64,000 nt of DNA from the NCBI GenBank assembly GCA_947623585.1, contig CANQHA010000007.1:30574-94573 (forward strand), in the 5' to 3' direction. Of this stretch, positions 17,815 through 25,586 are shown piece by piece. The translations under genes and the position numbers were made by a program. A model generated the notes under the pieces. It was not told the DNA's origin. It ran no database searches and saw only the letters and a program-made list of their open reading frames with translations. Within the stretch, counting starts at the first letter, position 1; each line of letters begins with the position of its first letter. Origin of the DNA: an uncultured Clostridia bacterium. GTDB lineage: Bacteria; Bacillota; Clostridia; Oscillospirales; Ruminococcaceae.

Positions 17815-17844
17815 ATTATAACACTTTTCGACAGCGCGTTTCAA
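17815..17844 (-). promoter_or_regulatory. SigA-type promoter of the DUF1846 gene
   Basis: TTGAAA (17844-17839) and TATAAT (17820-17815) on the minus strand, 18-base spacer. Confidence 0.65.
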
Positions 17845-17929
17845 GCCCTGCGGCTTACAGAAAAATACGGTGCGTTTTGGAGATTTTTAACAAAGGATAG
17901 GAAGGGTAACATAAGCGGAGATGAAGATG

Positions 17930-18067
17930 GAGCCCGCCCCCTCCCCTTTGAGGGGAGGGGGCTTCGATATGTGTTCCTCTCCGTAGGCAACGTAGCGGGG
18001 GTGGGGTGATGAGCGATAGTATTCGCTAAAATTCCGCCCCGCGGCGGGATTTTGCGAATACCTTTTT
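17930..18067 (+). repeat. Inverted-repeat element A, copy 5 (right half only)
   Basis: Begins at the central hairpin (CCCCCTCCCC / GGGGAGGGGG, the T-A version), lacks the left arm, and has a right hairpin of the ATTCGC-AAAAT-CCGCC / GGCGGGATTTTGCGAAT type ending ATACCTTTT. The right flank GGCATGCGGCAAAGGTAG to about 18160 matches copy 4. Confidence 0.82.
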
Positions 18068-18167
18068 GCAGGTTGGGTCGGCATGCGGCAAAGGTAGAAA
18101 TAAAGCTATAACCGTTGAGGTTGCATTTGAGCCGCCGGCGGCTGTTCATTTGCCTCGCTCATCGCTC

Positions 18168-18590
18168 GGCAAAGGGGGAACCCCGGCGAGGGGGCAACGA
18201 TGCTCGCACTTTCTGCGGAAAGGTAGGTTTTGGCGGCATCGTTTTGCGAAGGCTCAACGATGCTCATACTTTCTGCGGACAGGTTGCTTTTACAGGCATC
18301 GTTTCGCGAAGGCTGCGCCTTCGCCCAATATGGCGGGAACAGACCTTTCTGCGGGCAGGGTAGTTTGCGGGCATCGTTTTGCGAAGGCTTGCGCCTTCGC
18401 CCAATATGGCGGGAACAAGCTGTCCACCGGACAGTTTTTCGCTTCCCCTCCTGCGCTTCGCTTCGCAAAAGATTCCGCTTCTGCGGAAGCGGCGGGGGTT
18501 TCACCCCTCGACCCTGACAAGCCTTTAGTAAAAGGCTTGACCGAAAACTTTTAATTTGAAAAAGGCTTGAGCGAAAACTTTTAATTTTTG
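18168..18590 (+). repeat. Dispersed repeat C, copy 2, with internal tandem cassettes
   Basis: The same ends as copy 1 (GGGGGAACCCCGGCGAGGG at the left; CCCTCGACCCTGACAAGCC and AAAAGGCTTGA.CGAAAAC at the right). It is enlarged by tandem units at 18194-18440 and by a duplicated tail unit (18528-18590). The right end runs into the last codons of the phosphohexomutase gene and supplies its TAA. Confidence 0.75.
18194..18440 (+). repeat. Tandem cassette array inside repeat C copy 2
   Basis: Four related units built from CAACGATGCTC.(A/C)ACTTTCTGCGG, GGCATCGTTT(T/C)GCGAAGGCT and, in the last two, the hairpin block GCGCCTTCGCCCAATATGGC. The unit length is about 58-75 bases. The units are diverged and irregular. 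Confidence 0.7.
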
Positions 18591-20095
18591 GCGAAATCCG
18601 TCAGCTTTTTTGCGTCGAGGCCGTCGTAGCGGGAAATGAAGCCCGAAAGCTCGCCCGCGATCTTTTTGACGCCGCCCAAAGAATCGGACTCGATGTTTAA
18701 GGGCATCAGCGGCTCGTGCAGAGAAAGCCTTAAAAGGAACCAGCCGTCGCCGTGGTCTTTGTCGAGGTTCACACGCACGCCCTCATAATTCGATGGGGCA
18801 AGGCTCCAGCCCTCGCGGGTTTTTGCAAACTCGCAAAGGTCGTCGATGATCTTCTGACCGTAGGGCTTGAAATCCTTGGGCAGAAGGTTCATTCTGAACT
18901 CGGCGCTCTCGGCGGGCTCTTTTAGATCCTCAATAAGCGATTCAAGGGTGTAGCCCTCTTTTTTCGCCCTTGAAAGCTCGATTATAAGCCTTGTGACGAT
19001 GTAAGCGCCGTCGTCCAAGAAATAATTGTCCTTGAAAGCGCCGTGACCCGAGGTCTCGATGGCAAGGCGGCTGTCGATGCCCGAGTTGTTGAGCCTTACG
19101 GATTCGTTGATGACGTTGCGGTAGCCTCTTTTGAAGCGGTGATGAACGCCGCCGAGAGAAGCGATGAATTCGGCAAGACCCGAAGATGTGACCGAGTCCG
19201 TCACTATCGTGGTGCCGGGGTGGTCCCGAAGAAGCATCGCCGAGAGAATGGCTATAAGACGGTTGCGGTTGAGCTCGCTTCCGTCGGACAAAACTGCTCC
19301 CGCACGGTCAACGTCGGTATCGAAAATCACGCCGAGATCGGCCTTTGTCTCTTTGACCGCTTCGGTGATGGACTCCATGGCCTCTTTGTTCTCCGGGTTG
19401 GGAATGTGATTAGGAAAACTTCCGTCGGGCTCGAGATATCTTGAGCCCTCGGTGTTCGCCCCGAGCGGCTTTAGCACTTTTTCGACATAAAATCCTCCTG
19501 CGCCGTTGCCCGCGTCAACCACTATCCTCAGGCCCTCAAGAGGTCTCTCGGAACCGCAGGCGGCCCTTATCATGTCGGCGAGCCTCTTTGAATAAGCGCT
19601 CATGAATTCGCCCTTTGAAAGGCTGCCCGAAGGCGCGCCGGTGTGCTCGCTGCTCTCGGCAAAAGCTATCATCTCTTTAATATCGGAAGCCTCGACTCCG
19701 CCGTCGGGCGTGAAGAATTTGTAGCCGTTTCGGTTGTATGGCAGATGCGACGCGGTGACCATTACCGCTCCGTCGAACATATAGCCATCGGTCTTTGTGG
19801 TCATAAACATCGCAGGGGTCGAGGCAAGCCCCATGTCGGTGACCTCTGCTCCCTCTTTGACAAGCTCGTCGGCAAGCCAGAAAAGCAGCGTTTCGCCCGA
19901 AAGCCTTGAATCGCGCCCGACCGCTATTTTAGGACGCTTTTTACCGCTTCTTTTGAGAAGCCAGACCGCAAATCCCCTCGCGATGTCGCGGCAGGCGGTC
20001 TCGGTGAGGTTGACCTCCTGATTCGGCACCCCAGCGATCGCAATGCCCCGAACGTCGCTTTCGTTTCTTAAAGATGAATAGTTTTTGACCGACAT
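18581..20095 (-). CDS. Phosphoglucomutase/phosphomannomutase family protein
   Basis: A 504-residue alpha-D-phosphohexomutase that interconverts hexose 1- and 6-phosphates. It starts with SDVRGIA and GRDSRLSGETL (substrate phosphate region). The catalytic serine lies in VTASHLPYNRNGYKFF, the TASHLP variant of the usual TASHNP. The metal loop appears as DTDVDRAGAV, in place of the more common DxDxDR(x). The sugar-binding loop is ETSGHGAF, and the C-terminal domain 4 phosphate site is in the YEGVRVNLDKDHGDGWFLLRLSLHEPLMPLNIES region. The SHLP/ETSGHGA combination belongs to a recognised subgroup, so whether glucose or mannose is the substrate is uncertain. The ATG has GGAGGG upstream. The stop codon falls in repeat C. 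Confidence 0.88.
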   Translation of the reverse strand: MSVKNYSSLRNESDVRGIAIAGVPNQEVNLTETACRDIARGFAVWLLKRSGKKRPKIAVGRDSRLSGETLLFWLADELVKEGAEVTDMGLASTPAMFMTTKTDGYMFDGAVMVTASHLPYNRNGYKFFTPDGGVEASDIKEMIAFAESSEHTGAPSGSLSKGEFMSAYSKRLADMIRAACGSERPLEGLRIVVDAGNGAGGFYVEKVLKPLGANTEGSRYLEPDGSFPNHIPNPENKEAMESITEAVKETKADLGVIFDTDVDRAGAVLSDGSELNRNRLIAILSAMLLRDHPGTTIVTDSVTSSGLAEFIASLGGVHHRFKRGYRNVINESVRLNNSGIDSRLAIETSGHGAFKDNYFLDDGAYIVTRLIIELSRAKKEGYTLESLIEDLKEPAESAEFRMNLLPKDFKPYGQKIIDDLCEFAKTREGWSLAPSNYEGVRVNLDKDHGDGWFLLRLSLHEPLMPLNIESDSLGGVKKIAGELSGFISRYDGLDAKKLTDFAKN

Positions 20096-20164
20096 AATGA
20101 TCCCTCCGTGAGTTTTTGATTATATTATAGCGGATACTGAGGGAAAAAGCAAGGGGAAACAGAA

Positions 20165-20262
20165 TGATGCGGCTAAAGCCGCATCAAGAAGATAGAAATT
20201 AGATGTTAGAGTTGCAAGGTGTCGCCTGCGGCGACGGTTTCTAATGGTGTGGATAAGCGCCA
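20165..20262 (+). repeat. Dispersed repeat B, copy 1
   Basis: GATGCGGC/GCCGCATC hairpin, then AAGAAGATAGAAATTAGATG with TTAGA units, then the hairpin GTCGCC-TGC-GGCGAC. The same order is found at 46537-46652 and partly at 24300-24388. Confidence 0.7.
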
Positions 20263-20340
20263 TGAGCAGGGAAAAGGTATTCATCGTTGCCGGCTTGCCG
20301 CATTATACATACTTTCTGCGGGCGACGAACCGAGCTGTTA

Positions 20341-20569
20341 AAAGGTATTCAATCACTCACTCTTACGAGGGAGTGATTTCATGCTATTTTAAGTCACCCC
20401 TCCCCCGCAGTACGTTTGTTGAATAGGGACAAATGAAGAAGCCCCCGCCCCTCGAGGGGCGGGGGTGGCTCCGTGTTTCCGTTCCGTAGGAAGTTTTGCG
20501 GGGGTGGGGTGATGAGCGATAGCATTCGCTAAAATTCCGCCCCGAGGCGGGATTTTGCGAATACCTTTT
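20341..20569 (+). repeat. Inverted-repeat element A, copy 6 (complete)
   Basis: Left hairpin of a distinct type (AATCACTC / GAGTGATT), central CCCCTCGAGGGG stem, GGGGGTGGGGTGATGAGCG arm, and right hairpin of the ATTCGC-AAAAT-CCGCC type. It is bounded by AAAAGGTAT and ATACCTTTT, and lies between divergent genes. Confidence 0.88.
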
Positions 20570-20780
20570 ACCCGCTCAGCGCGGCTTTCGGCAAGTGCAG
20601 CAATAACGCTCCGCGTTGGGCGCACGGTGCCGGCGCCTCTGCTTCTTTTCTTTTGTTATTATTCAGCGCATTATATAATTTTTGCGGCGGGCGGGAATTT
20701 TGAGCGGAAAGAATGCGGGATTTTACTAAAATCGCCAAACAGGCGCGGTTTTGAGCGCAAAATATAGGCTATTTTCAGGT

Positions 20781-20809
20781 TTGACACGGCGGGCGGTTAG
20801 TGGTATTAT
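20781..20809 (+). promoter_or_regulatory. Consensus SigA promoter of the MATE transporter gene
   Basis: TTGACA at 20781 and TATTAT at 20804 with a 17-base spacer. Confidence 0.85.
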
Positions 20810-20866
20810 AGTAAAAGATGTATAAAGCATGATTACAATATATCAATGATGTTAAGGAAGTTTGAA

Positions 20867-22261
20867 ATGAGTTCACCAATGCAGTCACTGAAAAAATTCT
20901 TCTCGCCAAAGGATATGTCGGTGGGAAGCCCAGCCTTGAGAATCGCAGAGTTCGCAATACCTATGCTTATCGGAAACATAGCGCAGCAGCTTTATAACAC
21001 CGTCGATACCATAGTCGTAGGAAAATATGTCGGAGACGGGGCGATCGCCGCGGTCGGCGGAGCTTCGCCGGTTTTAAACCTCATGCTCGCCCTGATGATC
21101 GGTCTTTCGACCGGTGTAGGAATACTCGTTTCGCAGTATTTCGGAGCAAAGGACCGCGAAATGCTCTCGACGACGATCGGAAACTGCATAACCCTGACGG
21201 CGATAGGCTCGCTGATAATAATGCTTTTGGGAAGCGTTCTGACGGCGCCTCTCCTCTCGGCCCTGAAGACCCCAGAGGGCGATATTTTTCGCTGGAGCCG
21301 CGATTACCTGCTCGTCTGCTTCTTGGGGATCGTCGGAATGTTCTATTATAACATTCTCTCCGGCGTTCTGAGGGGTATGGGCGACTCGGTATCGGCGCTC
21401 GGATTTCTTCTTATCTCGGCGATACTCAATATCGGGCTCGACCTTTTGTTCGTTGCGGTCTTCGGGCTCGAGGTATTCGGCGTTGCCCTCGCAACGGTTA
21501 TTTCACAGGCGATCTCCGCGATATGCTGCTACATAAAAATGCTTCATATGCGCGAGGTCTTTGATATCAAACGCAAATATTTCAAACTGACCTCGGTGAC
21601 GACCGAGACCCTGCGCCTCGGTATTCCGTCGGGGCTGACTCAGGCTATATTCTCGGTAGCTATGCTTATCGTTCAGCGCCTCACAAACAGCTTCGGCGAC
21701 GCCGTTATGGCGGCAAACGTCGTTGTTATGAGGGTCGACGGCTTTGCAATGATGCCTAACTTCTCCTTCGGTCAGGCTATGACGATGTATACCGGCCAGA
21801 ACGTCGGCGCAAGAAAATTGGACAGGATAAAAAGCGGCACCGCTCAGGGAACCGTTATGGCGGTGTCGGTCTCGGCGTTCTTCCTCGGGCTGATCCTTTT
21901 GTTCGGGCACTCGCTGATGGGACTTTTCACCGATACCGAAGCGCTTATCGACATGAGCTACGGAATGATGTGCATTCTTGCCGCGGGATATGTCGCGATG
22001 GGCGTTACGCAGTCTTTGGCGGGAGTTATGCGCGGCGCAGGAGATACGATGACGCCGATGTGGATTTCTCTTTTCACGACCGTTATTTTACGCGTTCCGC
22101 TCGCATATGCTATCGCTTTTCTCACAAGGACCGACGCGCTTCCGAACGGCGACTATCGCTGCCTGCCGATATCGCTTCTCGTGTCATGGATAGTCGGTAT
22201 GCTCGTTCACGTCGCGGCGTTCTTGGCGGGAAAATGGAAGCGAAGAATACTTGATTATTGA
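20867..22261 (+). CDS. MATE family efflux transporter
   Basis: A 464-residue, 12-helix multidrug/oligosaccharide-lipid/polysaccharide-superfamily exporter. Diagnostic stretches are FAIPMLIGNIAQQLYNTVDTIVVGKYVGDGAIAAVGGASPV in TM1-2 and the repeated counterpart GLTQAIFSVAMLIVQRLTNSFGDAVMAANVVVMRVDGFAMMPNFSFGQAMTMYTGQNVGA in the second half. It is most like the NorM/DinF-type Clostridia branch, which exports drugs by Na+ or H+ antiport. The ATG at 20867 has AAGGAAG six bases upstream; two in-frame ATGs 18-21 bases earlier lack a ribosome site. Confidence 0.93.
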   Translation: MSSPMQSLKKFFSPKDMSVGSPALRIAEFAIPMLIGNIAQQLYNTVDTIVVGKYVGDGAIAAVGGASPVLNLMLALMIGLSTGVGILVSQYFGAKDREMLSTTIGNCITLTAIGSLIIMLLGSVLTAPLLSALKTPEGDIFRWSRDYLLVCFLGIVGMFYYNILSGVLRGMGDSVSALGFLLISAILNIGLDLLFVAVFGLEVFGVALATVISQAISAICCYIKMLHMREVFDIKRKYFKLTSVTTETLRLGIPSGLTQAIFSVAMLIVQRLTNSFGDAVMAANVVVMRVDGFAMMPNFSFGQAMTMYTGQNVGARKLDRIKSGTAQGTVMAVSVSAFFLGLILLFGHSLMGLFTDTEALIDMSYGMMCILAAGYVAMGVTQSLAGVMRGAGDTMTPMWISLFTTVILRVPLAYAIAFLTRTDALPNGDYRCLPISLLVSWIVGMLVHVAAFLAGKWKRRILDY

Positions 22262-22326
22262 GGCTTGATATTAGGGAAAGGCTGAGACGAAAAGAAGCGG
22301 GATTTGCATAAGTAACGGAGACTGTG

Positions 22327-22971
22327 ATGCTGAATTTTTTGAATAATATACGATGTGTTGAAAAGAAAATTCCCATAAAAAGGCAAATAATAAATACTGC
22401 TGCCGTAGCAATTTTGGGAATTATATTGGGAGCGCTTTCAAAGTTTTTGGATACCGTCCCCATCAATCATTTGCCCGCTTTGCTTCAATATCTGGATGTG
22501 GCAAACTTTTTGGGACGGTTTGCAATATGGATATTCATCGCCGTATGCATTTCGATTTACAGCTTGTCATCATTAAGGGCGGCAATCAACGTTTTCCTGT
22601 TCTTTGCGGGTATGGTTCTCAGCTATTATTTATACTCGACATTCATAGCGGGGTTTTTCCCGAAAAGTTATGCGATGATTTGGATCGGTTTTACCGTTGT
22701 TTCTCCGTTGCTTGCCTTTATTTGTTGGTATGCAAAAGGCGAAAGCAGAATATCGCTGTTTCTTTCTGCGGGAATAATAGCCGTTCTTTTTAATATGTCG
22801 TTTGCGTACGGGATCGGATATTTTAACAGCCTCTCGCTTTTGGAAGCGCTGACATTTTTATGCGGGTGCTTCGTTATGAAACGCAAATCCGTAATAAGCA
22901 CCGCGATTATGACAGTGATAGGCGTTGCGTTTGCCTTTGCGCTTAATATCGCCATGCCGTTTGCTTTCTGA
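22327..22971 (+). CDS. Conserved polytopic membrane protein (possibly DUF6518 family)
   Basis: A 214-residue protein with about six hydrophobic helices. The recognisable stretches are ILGIILGALSKFLDTVP, AINVFLFFAGMVLSYYLYSTFI and FPKSYAMIWIGFTVVSPLLAFICWYAKGESRIS. These resemble a Clostridia family of unknown function that I believe is DUF6518, but I am not certain. It lies 65 bases after the MATE gene on the same strand and may share its transcript. The ATG has CGGAG upstream. A strong bidirectional terminator follows. Confidence 0.8.
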   Translation: MLNFLNNIRCVEKKIPIKRQIINTAAVAILGIILGALSKFLDTVPINHLPALLQYLDVANFLGRFAIWIFIAVCISIYSLSSLRAAINVFLFFAGMVLSYYLYSTFIAGFFPKSYAMIWIGFTVVSPLLAFICWYAKGESRISLFLSAGIIAVLFNMSFAYGIGYFNSLSLLEALTFLCGCFVMKRKSVISTAIMTVIGVAFAFALNIAMPFAF

Positions 22972-23019
22972 TAAAGTCCCGGTTATCGTCGGGCGGATTT
23001 TTTATGCCCCCTTCTACGC

Positions 23020-23055
23020 AAAAAAGCAGACTTCAAAAGTCTGCTCTTTTTTATT
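23020..23055. terminator. Bidirectional intrinsic terminator
   Basis: Stem GCAGACTT / AAGTCTGC with an A run on the left and TCTTTTTT on the right, between the convergent membrane protein and esterase genes. Confidence 0.88.
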
Positions 23056-23068
23056 TATTTTTCGCAAA

Positions 23069-24208
23069 TCAGGCGCCGAGGAGGGTTTTGAGCTCGGCGG
23101 TCAGCTTTTCGGCGGCCTTTGAGTGGGTGGCTTCGGTCGGGTGCCAGTCGGCGGCAAAGCCGTCGGAAGCCTCGCGGTCGTCAAGCATAAGCGAATAGAC
23201 GTTTGTGTCGCCGGTCTCGGCGGAATACTCAGAAACCGCAGCCTCGACATAGGGATAAAGATTCTGACCCATCATGCCGAGCACGCAGAGTATCAACGCG
23301 TCGGGGTTGCGCTTGCGAACGGTCTTTAACAGCGAGACGTACTCTTTTTGATATTCCGAGCAGCGCTCGGGGATATTTTTGCAATAGCTGTCATCGTTGG
23401 TGCCGAGGTTTATTACCACCGCGTCGGGCTTGCGGGAAAATTTCCATTCCTTCTCGGACGGCTTGAAATCGGGGTTCTCGGACCATGTGTAGCCGTATTT
23501 TTCATAATACTGCGGAACCGTCTGCTCGCTTATTTTGACGTCGCCGTTTGTGAAGCCGGAAATTATTCCGTAGCCGCTGTAAGAGACCATCGACCAGTCG
23601 GCGCCCAAGGCCTCGGCGGTCTTAAACGCATAGGTCTTTGTGACGTCCTCGGTTTTTGTGGAGAAGTGGTGGTCGCGGTCTTCGTCGTCTACGCCGTAGC
23701 CGCAGGTTATGGAATCTCCGACAAATTCTATTAAGACGTCGCTCTCGGGAGCGGGCCTTACGTTTCCGCCGGTAACGGTTATATCGGATATGCAATACGT
23801 TGACATCGCCGACTCGGACAGCTTGATTATCCGCACCGTCACTTCTTCCTCGACGTCGCTCTCAAAAACGTCAAAGGTCTTTACCGCGGAATCTATCATG
23901 TCGTCGATAACGCGCTCGCCGTTTACATAAATCGCTATGCGGGCGTGATTGTCGGCCATCGAGGGGGTCGAGCTGTTTGAATCGCCCGTCACCGTGACGC
24001 TGCACGCGGTTCCGGAAAAAATAAATTCAACGCCGGTGCCCGAAAGCGCGCAGTAAATTCCGCCGTCGGAATAATAGGCCCTGCCGAGAGTTTTGAAGTT
24101 CTTTTCTTTAAGGTCGAGCGATCTCACTTTTATTCCCCCGTCCGCCGCGCAGCCGCAAAGCGTCATCAGCGCCGCCAAAAGCAACGCGGCAATTTTTTTG
24201 ATTTTCAT
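23069..24208 (-). CDS. SGNH/GDSL hydrolase lipoprotein, CE2-like esterase
   Basis: A 379-residue lipoprotein. The signal MKIKKIAALLLAALMTLCGC ends in the lipobox LCGC. Residues about 25-130 form a jelly-roll-like beta domain (GIYCALSGTGVEFIFSGTACSVTVTGDS). The C-terminal SGNH hydrolase domain has block I IEFVGDSITCGYGVDD, block III (NLGTNDDSY) and block V DWHPTEATHSKAAEKL with the catalytic Asp/His. This two-domain order is that of carbohydrate esterase family 2, which deacetylates xylan or glucomannan. Extracellular hemicellulose deacetylation is therefore likely, and it fits with the GH94 phosphorylase further on. The ATG has GGAGGG upstream; promoter at 24241-24269. Confidence 0.9.
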   Translation of the reverse strand: MKIKKIAALLLAALMTLCGCAADGGIKVRSLDLKEKNFKTLGRAYYSDGGIYCALSGTGVEFIFSGTACSVTVTGDSNSSTPSMADNHARIAIYVNGERVIDDMIDSAVKTFDVFESDVEEEVTVRIIKLSESAMSTYCISDITVTGGNVRPAPESDVLIEFVGDSITCGYGVDDEDRDHHFSTKTEDVTKTYAFKTAEALGADWSMVSYSGYGIISGFTNGDVKISEQTVPQYYEKYGYTWSENPDFKPSEKEWKFSRKPDAVVINLGTNDDSYCKNIPERCSEYQKEYVSLLKTVRKRNPDALILCVLGMMGQNLYPYVEAAVSEYSAETGDTNVYSLMLDDREASDGFAADWHPTEATHSKAAEKLTAELKTLLGA

Positions 24209-24240
24209 TCGGATCCCTCCAAAGGAACGTTTATGATAAT

Positions 24241-24269
24241 ATATTAACACCTGCGGGGAGAATTGTCAA
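24241..24269 (-). promoter_or_regulatory. SigA-type promoter of the esterase gene
   Basis: TTGACA (24269-24264) and TAATAT (24246-24241) on the minus strand with a 17-base spacer. Confidence 0.78.
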
Positions 24270-24299
24270 TAAAAATAGGAGCGGGACGCGGCAAGAGGA

Positions 24300-24388
24300 C
24301 AGAAGTTAGAGGTTAGAGATTAGAGATTAGAGATTAGAGGTGTCGCCGGTGGCGACATATTTTATGGATAATGCGTGAGGAAAGGGCG
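24300..24388 (+). repeat. Dispersed repeat B, copy 2
   Basis: Tandem TTAGAG(A/G) units (GTTAGAG, then ATTAGAG repeated), then the hairpin GTCGCC-GGT-GGCGAC, then ATAATGCGTGAGGAA. It is related to copies at 20165 and 46537. Confidence 0.7.
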
Positions 24389-24409
24389 ATTTTAAGGAGC
24401 GGAGCGAGC

Positions 24410-24520
24410 CGCGTTGCAGGGGCGAAGCCCGGGCGCGCGCAGCGCGCCTTGCCCGCCGCCGCGGCGGCGGGCAAGACCCCGCCCGAAGGGCGGGGGCGGG
24501 ATTCGCCCCGCGATCAGGGA
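24410..24520 (+). repeat. String of GC-rich palindromes
   Basis: Successive self-complementary blocks: GGGCGCGC-GCAGC-GCGCC, GCCCGCCGCCGCGGCGGCGGGC (shown as its two arms GCCCGCCGCC/GGCGGCGGGC) and CCCCGCCC-GAA-GGGCGGGG. It opens with GGGCGAAGCC. A comparable string lies at 42203-42305. The remainder of the spacer, 24521-24714, holds a direct repeat of GCAAAGGTGGGGCGC (about 24521 and 24648) and no gene. Confidence 0.65.
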
Positions 24521-24714
24521 GCAAAGGTGGGGCGCACATTTCGCGCACATTATCCTTGGCATCTCAGGCGGCCGCGAAAACGCGCCTCGGAATCCGGCGG
24601 TCCGACCTCTGACCTCTGTTTTCTTGACGCGGCCGCTGGCCACGCCTTGCAAAGGTGGGGCGCGCACCTTTTGCACTCCGTTTAATATAATGATAACGGA
24701 GGTGTAACGCGCTT

Positions 24715-25518
24715 ATGAACAATTTCGTGACGGCGGCGCTTATCGCAACTCTCGGAACGTGGCTCGTGACCGCTCTCGGCGCCGCAACCGTCGTCTTTTT
24801 TAAATCTCCCGACCAAAAAATCATGAACCTTATGCTCGGCTTCGCTTCGGGAGTTATGATAGCGGCGAGCTTCTGGTCGCTTTTGCAGCCCGCGATCGAC
24901 CTCGCCGAAAATTCAAAGGGACTCCCCGCTTACATCGTCGCGACGCTCGGTTTTCTCAGCGGAGCGGTTTTTATGTGGGCGTCGGATAAAGCAGTTTCTT
25001 TTGCAAGACGAAAGGCAAACAACACTCAGGGACGAAAAAACGAACGCCTGAACAGAATAATCATGCTTGTTATGTCGATAACCCTGCACAATATCCCCGA
25101 GGGGCTCGCGGTCGGCGTCGCTTTCGGAGCGCTGAGCCGCGAAAACGCCACAGCCGAGGGATTTATGGGCGCCGTGACCATCGCGGTGGGAATCGGTCTT
25201 CAGAATTTTCCCGAGGGCGCCGCGGTCTCGGTCCCGCTTCGGAGAGAAGGCTATTCGAGAAAAAACAGCTTTCTCTTGGGGCAGGCTTCGGGAATGGTCG
25301 AGCCGATAGCAGGCGTGATTGGCGCTCTGACCGTCGTTTACGTCGAGGCGATACTGCCCTATGCCCTGTCGTTTGCGGCGGGCGCGATGATACTCGTCGC
25401 GGTCCACGAGCTTATTCCCGAATGTCAGCGAAATCAGTCGGATAACCCGTATTTTTCAACAATGGGCATCGTCGGCGGCTTCGCGGTGATGATGCTGCTC
25501 GACGTGATGCTGGGATAA
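24715..25518 (+). CDS. ZIP family metal transporter
   Basis: A 267-residue transporter with the ZupT/ZIP binuclear metal site: TM4 MSITLHNIPEGLAVGVAFGAL and TM5 IAVGIGLQNFPEGAAVSVPLRREG, plus the TM6/7 stretch SGMVEPIAGVIGALTVVYVEAILPYALSFAAGAMILVAVHELIPECQ. It imports zinc and possibly iron or manganese. A basic loop (FARRKANNTQGRKNERLN) takes the place of the histidine-rich loop of many ZIPs. GGAGG lies 12 bases before the ATG, a rather long spacing. It is monocistronic. Confidence 0.9.
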   Translation: MNNFVTAALIATLGTWLVTALGAATVVFFKSPDQKIMNLMLGFASGVMIAASFWSLLQPAIDLAENSKGLPAYIVATLGFLSGAVFMWASDKAVSFARRKANNTQGRKNERLNRIIMLVMSITLHNIPEGLAVGVAFGALSRENATAEGFMGAVTIAVGIGLQNFPEGAAVSVPLRREGYSRKNSFLLGQASGMVEPIAGVIGALTVVYVEAILPYALSFAAGAMILVAVHELIPECQRNQSDNPYFSTMGIVGGFAVMMLLDVMLG

Positions 25519-25522
25519 AAGG

Positions 25523-25560
25523 AAAACAGACGCACCCGCTTTTGCAGACGCGTCTGTTTT
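25523..25560. terminator. Bidirectional intrinsic terminator
   Basis: Stem AAAACAGACGC / GCGTCTGTTTT between the ZIP gene (plus) and the end of the giant surface protein gene (minus). Confidence 0.85.
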
Positions 25561-25586
25561 CAATGAGAGAGATTAAGGTGAAGGCA

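Noticed and set aside
18194..18440. CRISPR array
   Set aside because: Units are 58-75 bases, diverged, with no constant repeat and unique spacer structure, and no cas genes are near.
18066..18554. Overlapping plus and minus frames inside repeat C copy 2
   Set aside because: They follow the tandem cassettes, have no ribosome site, and differ between repeat copies by frame-breaking changes.
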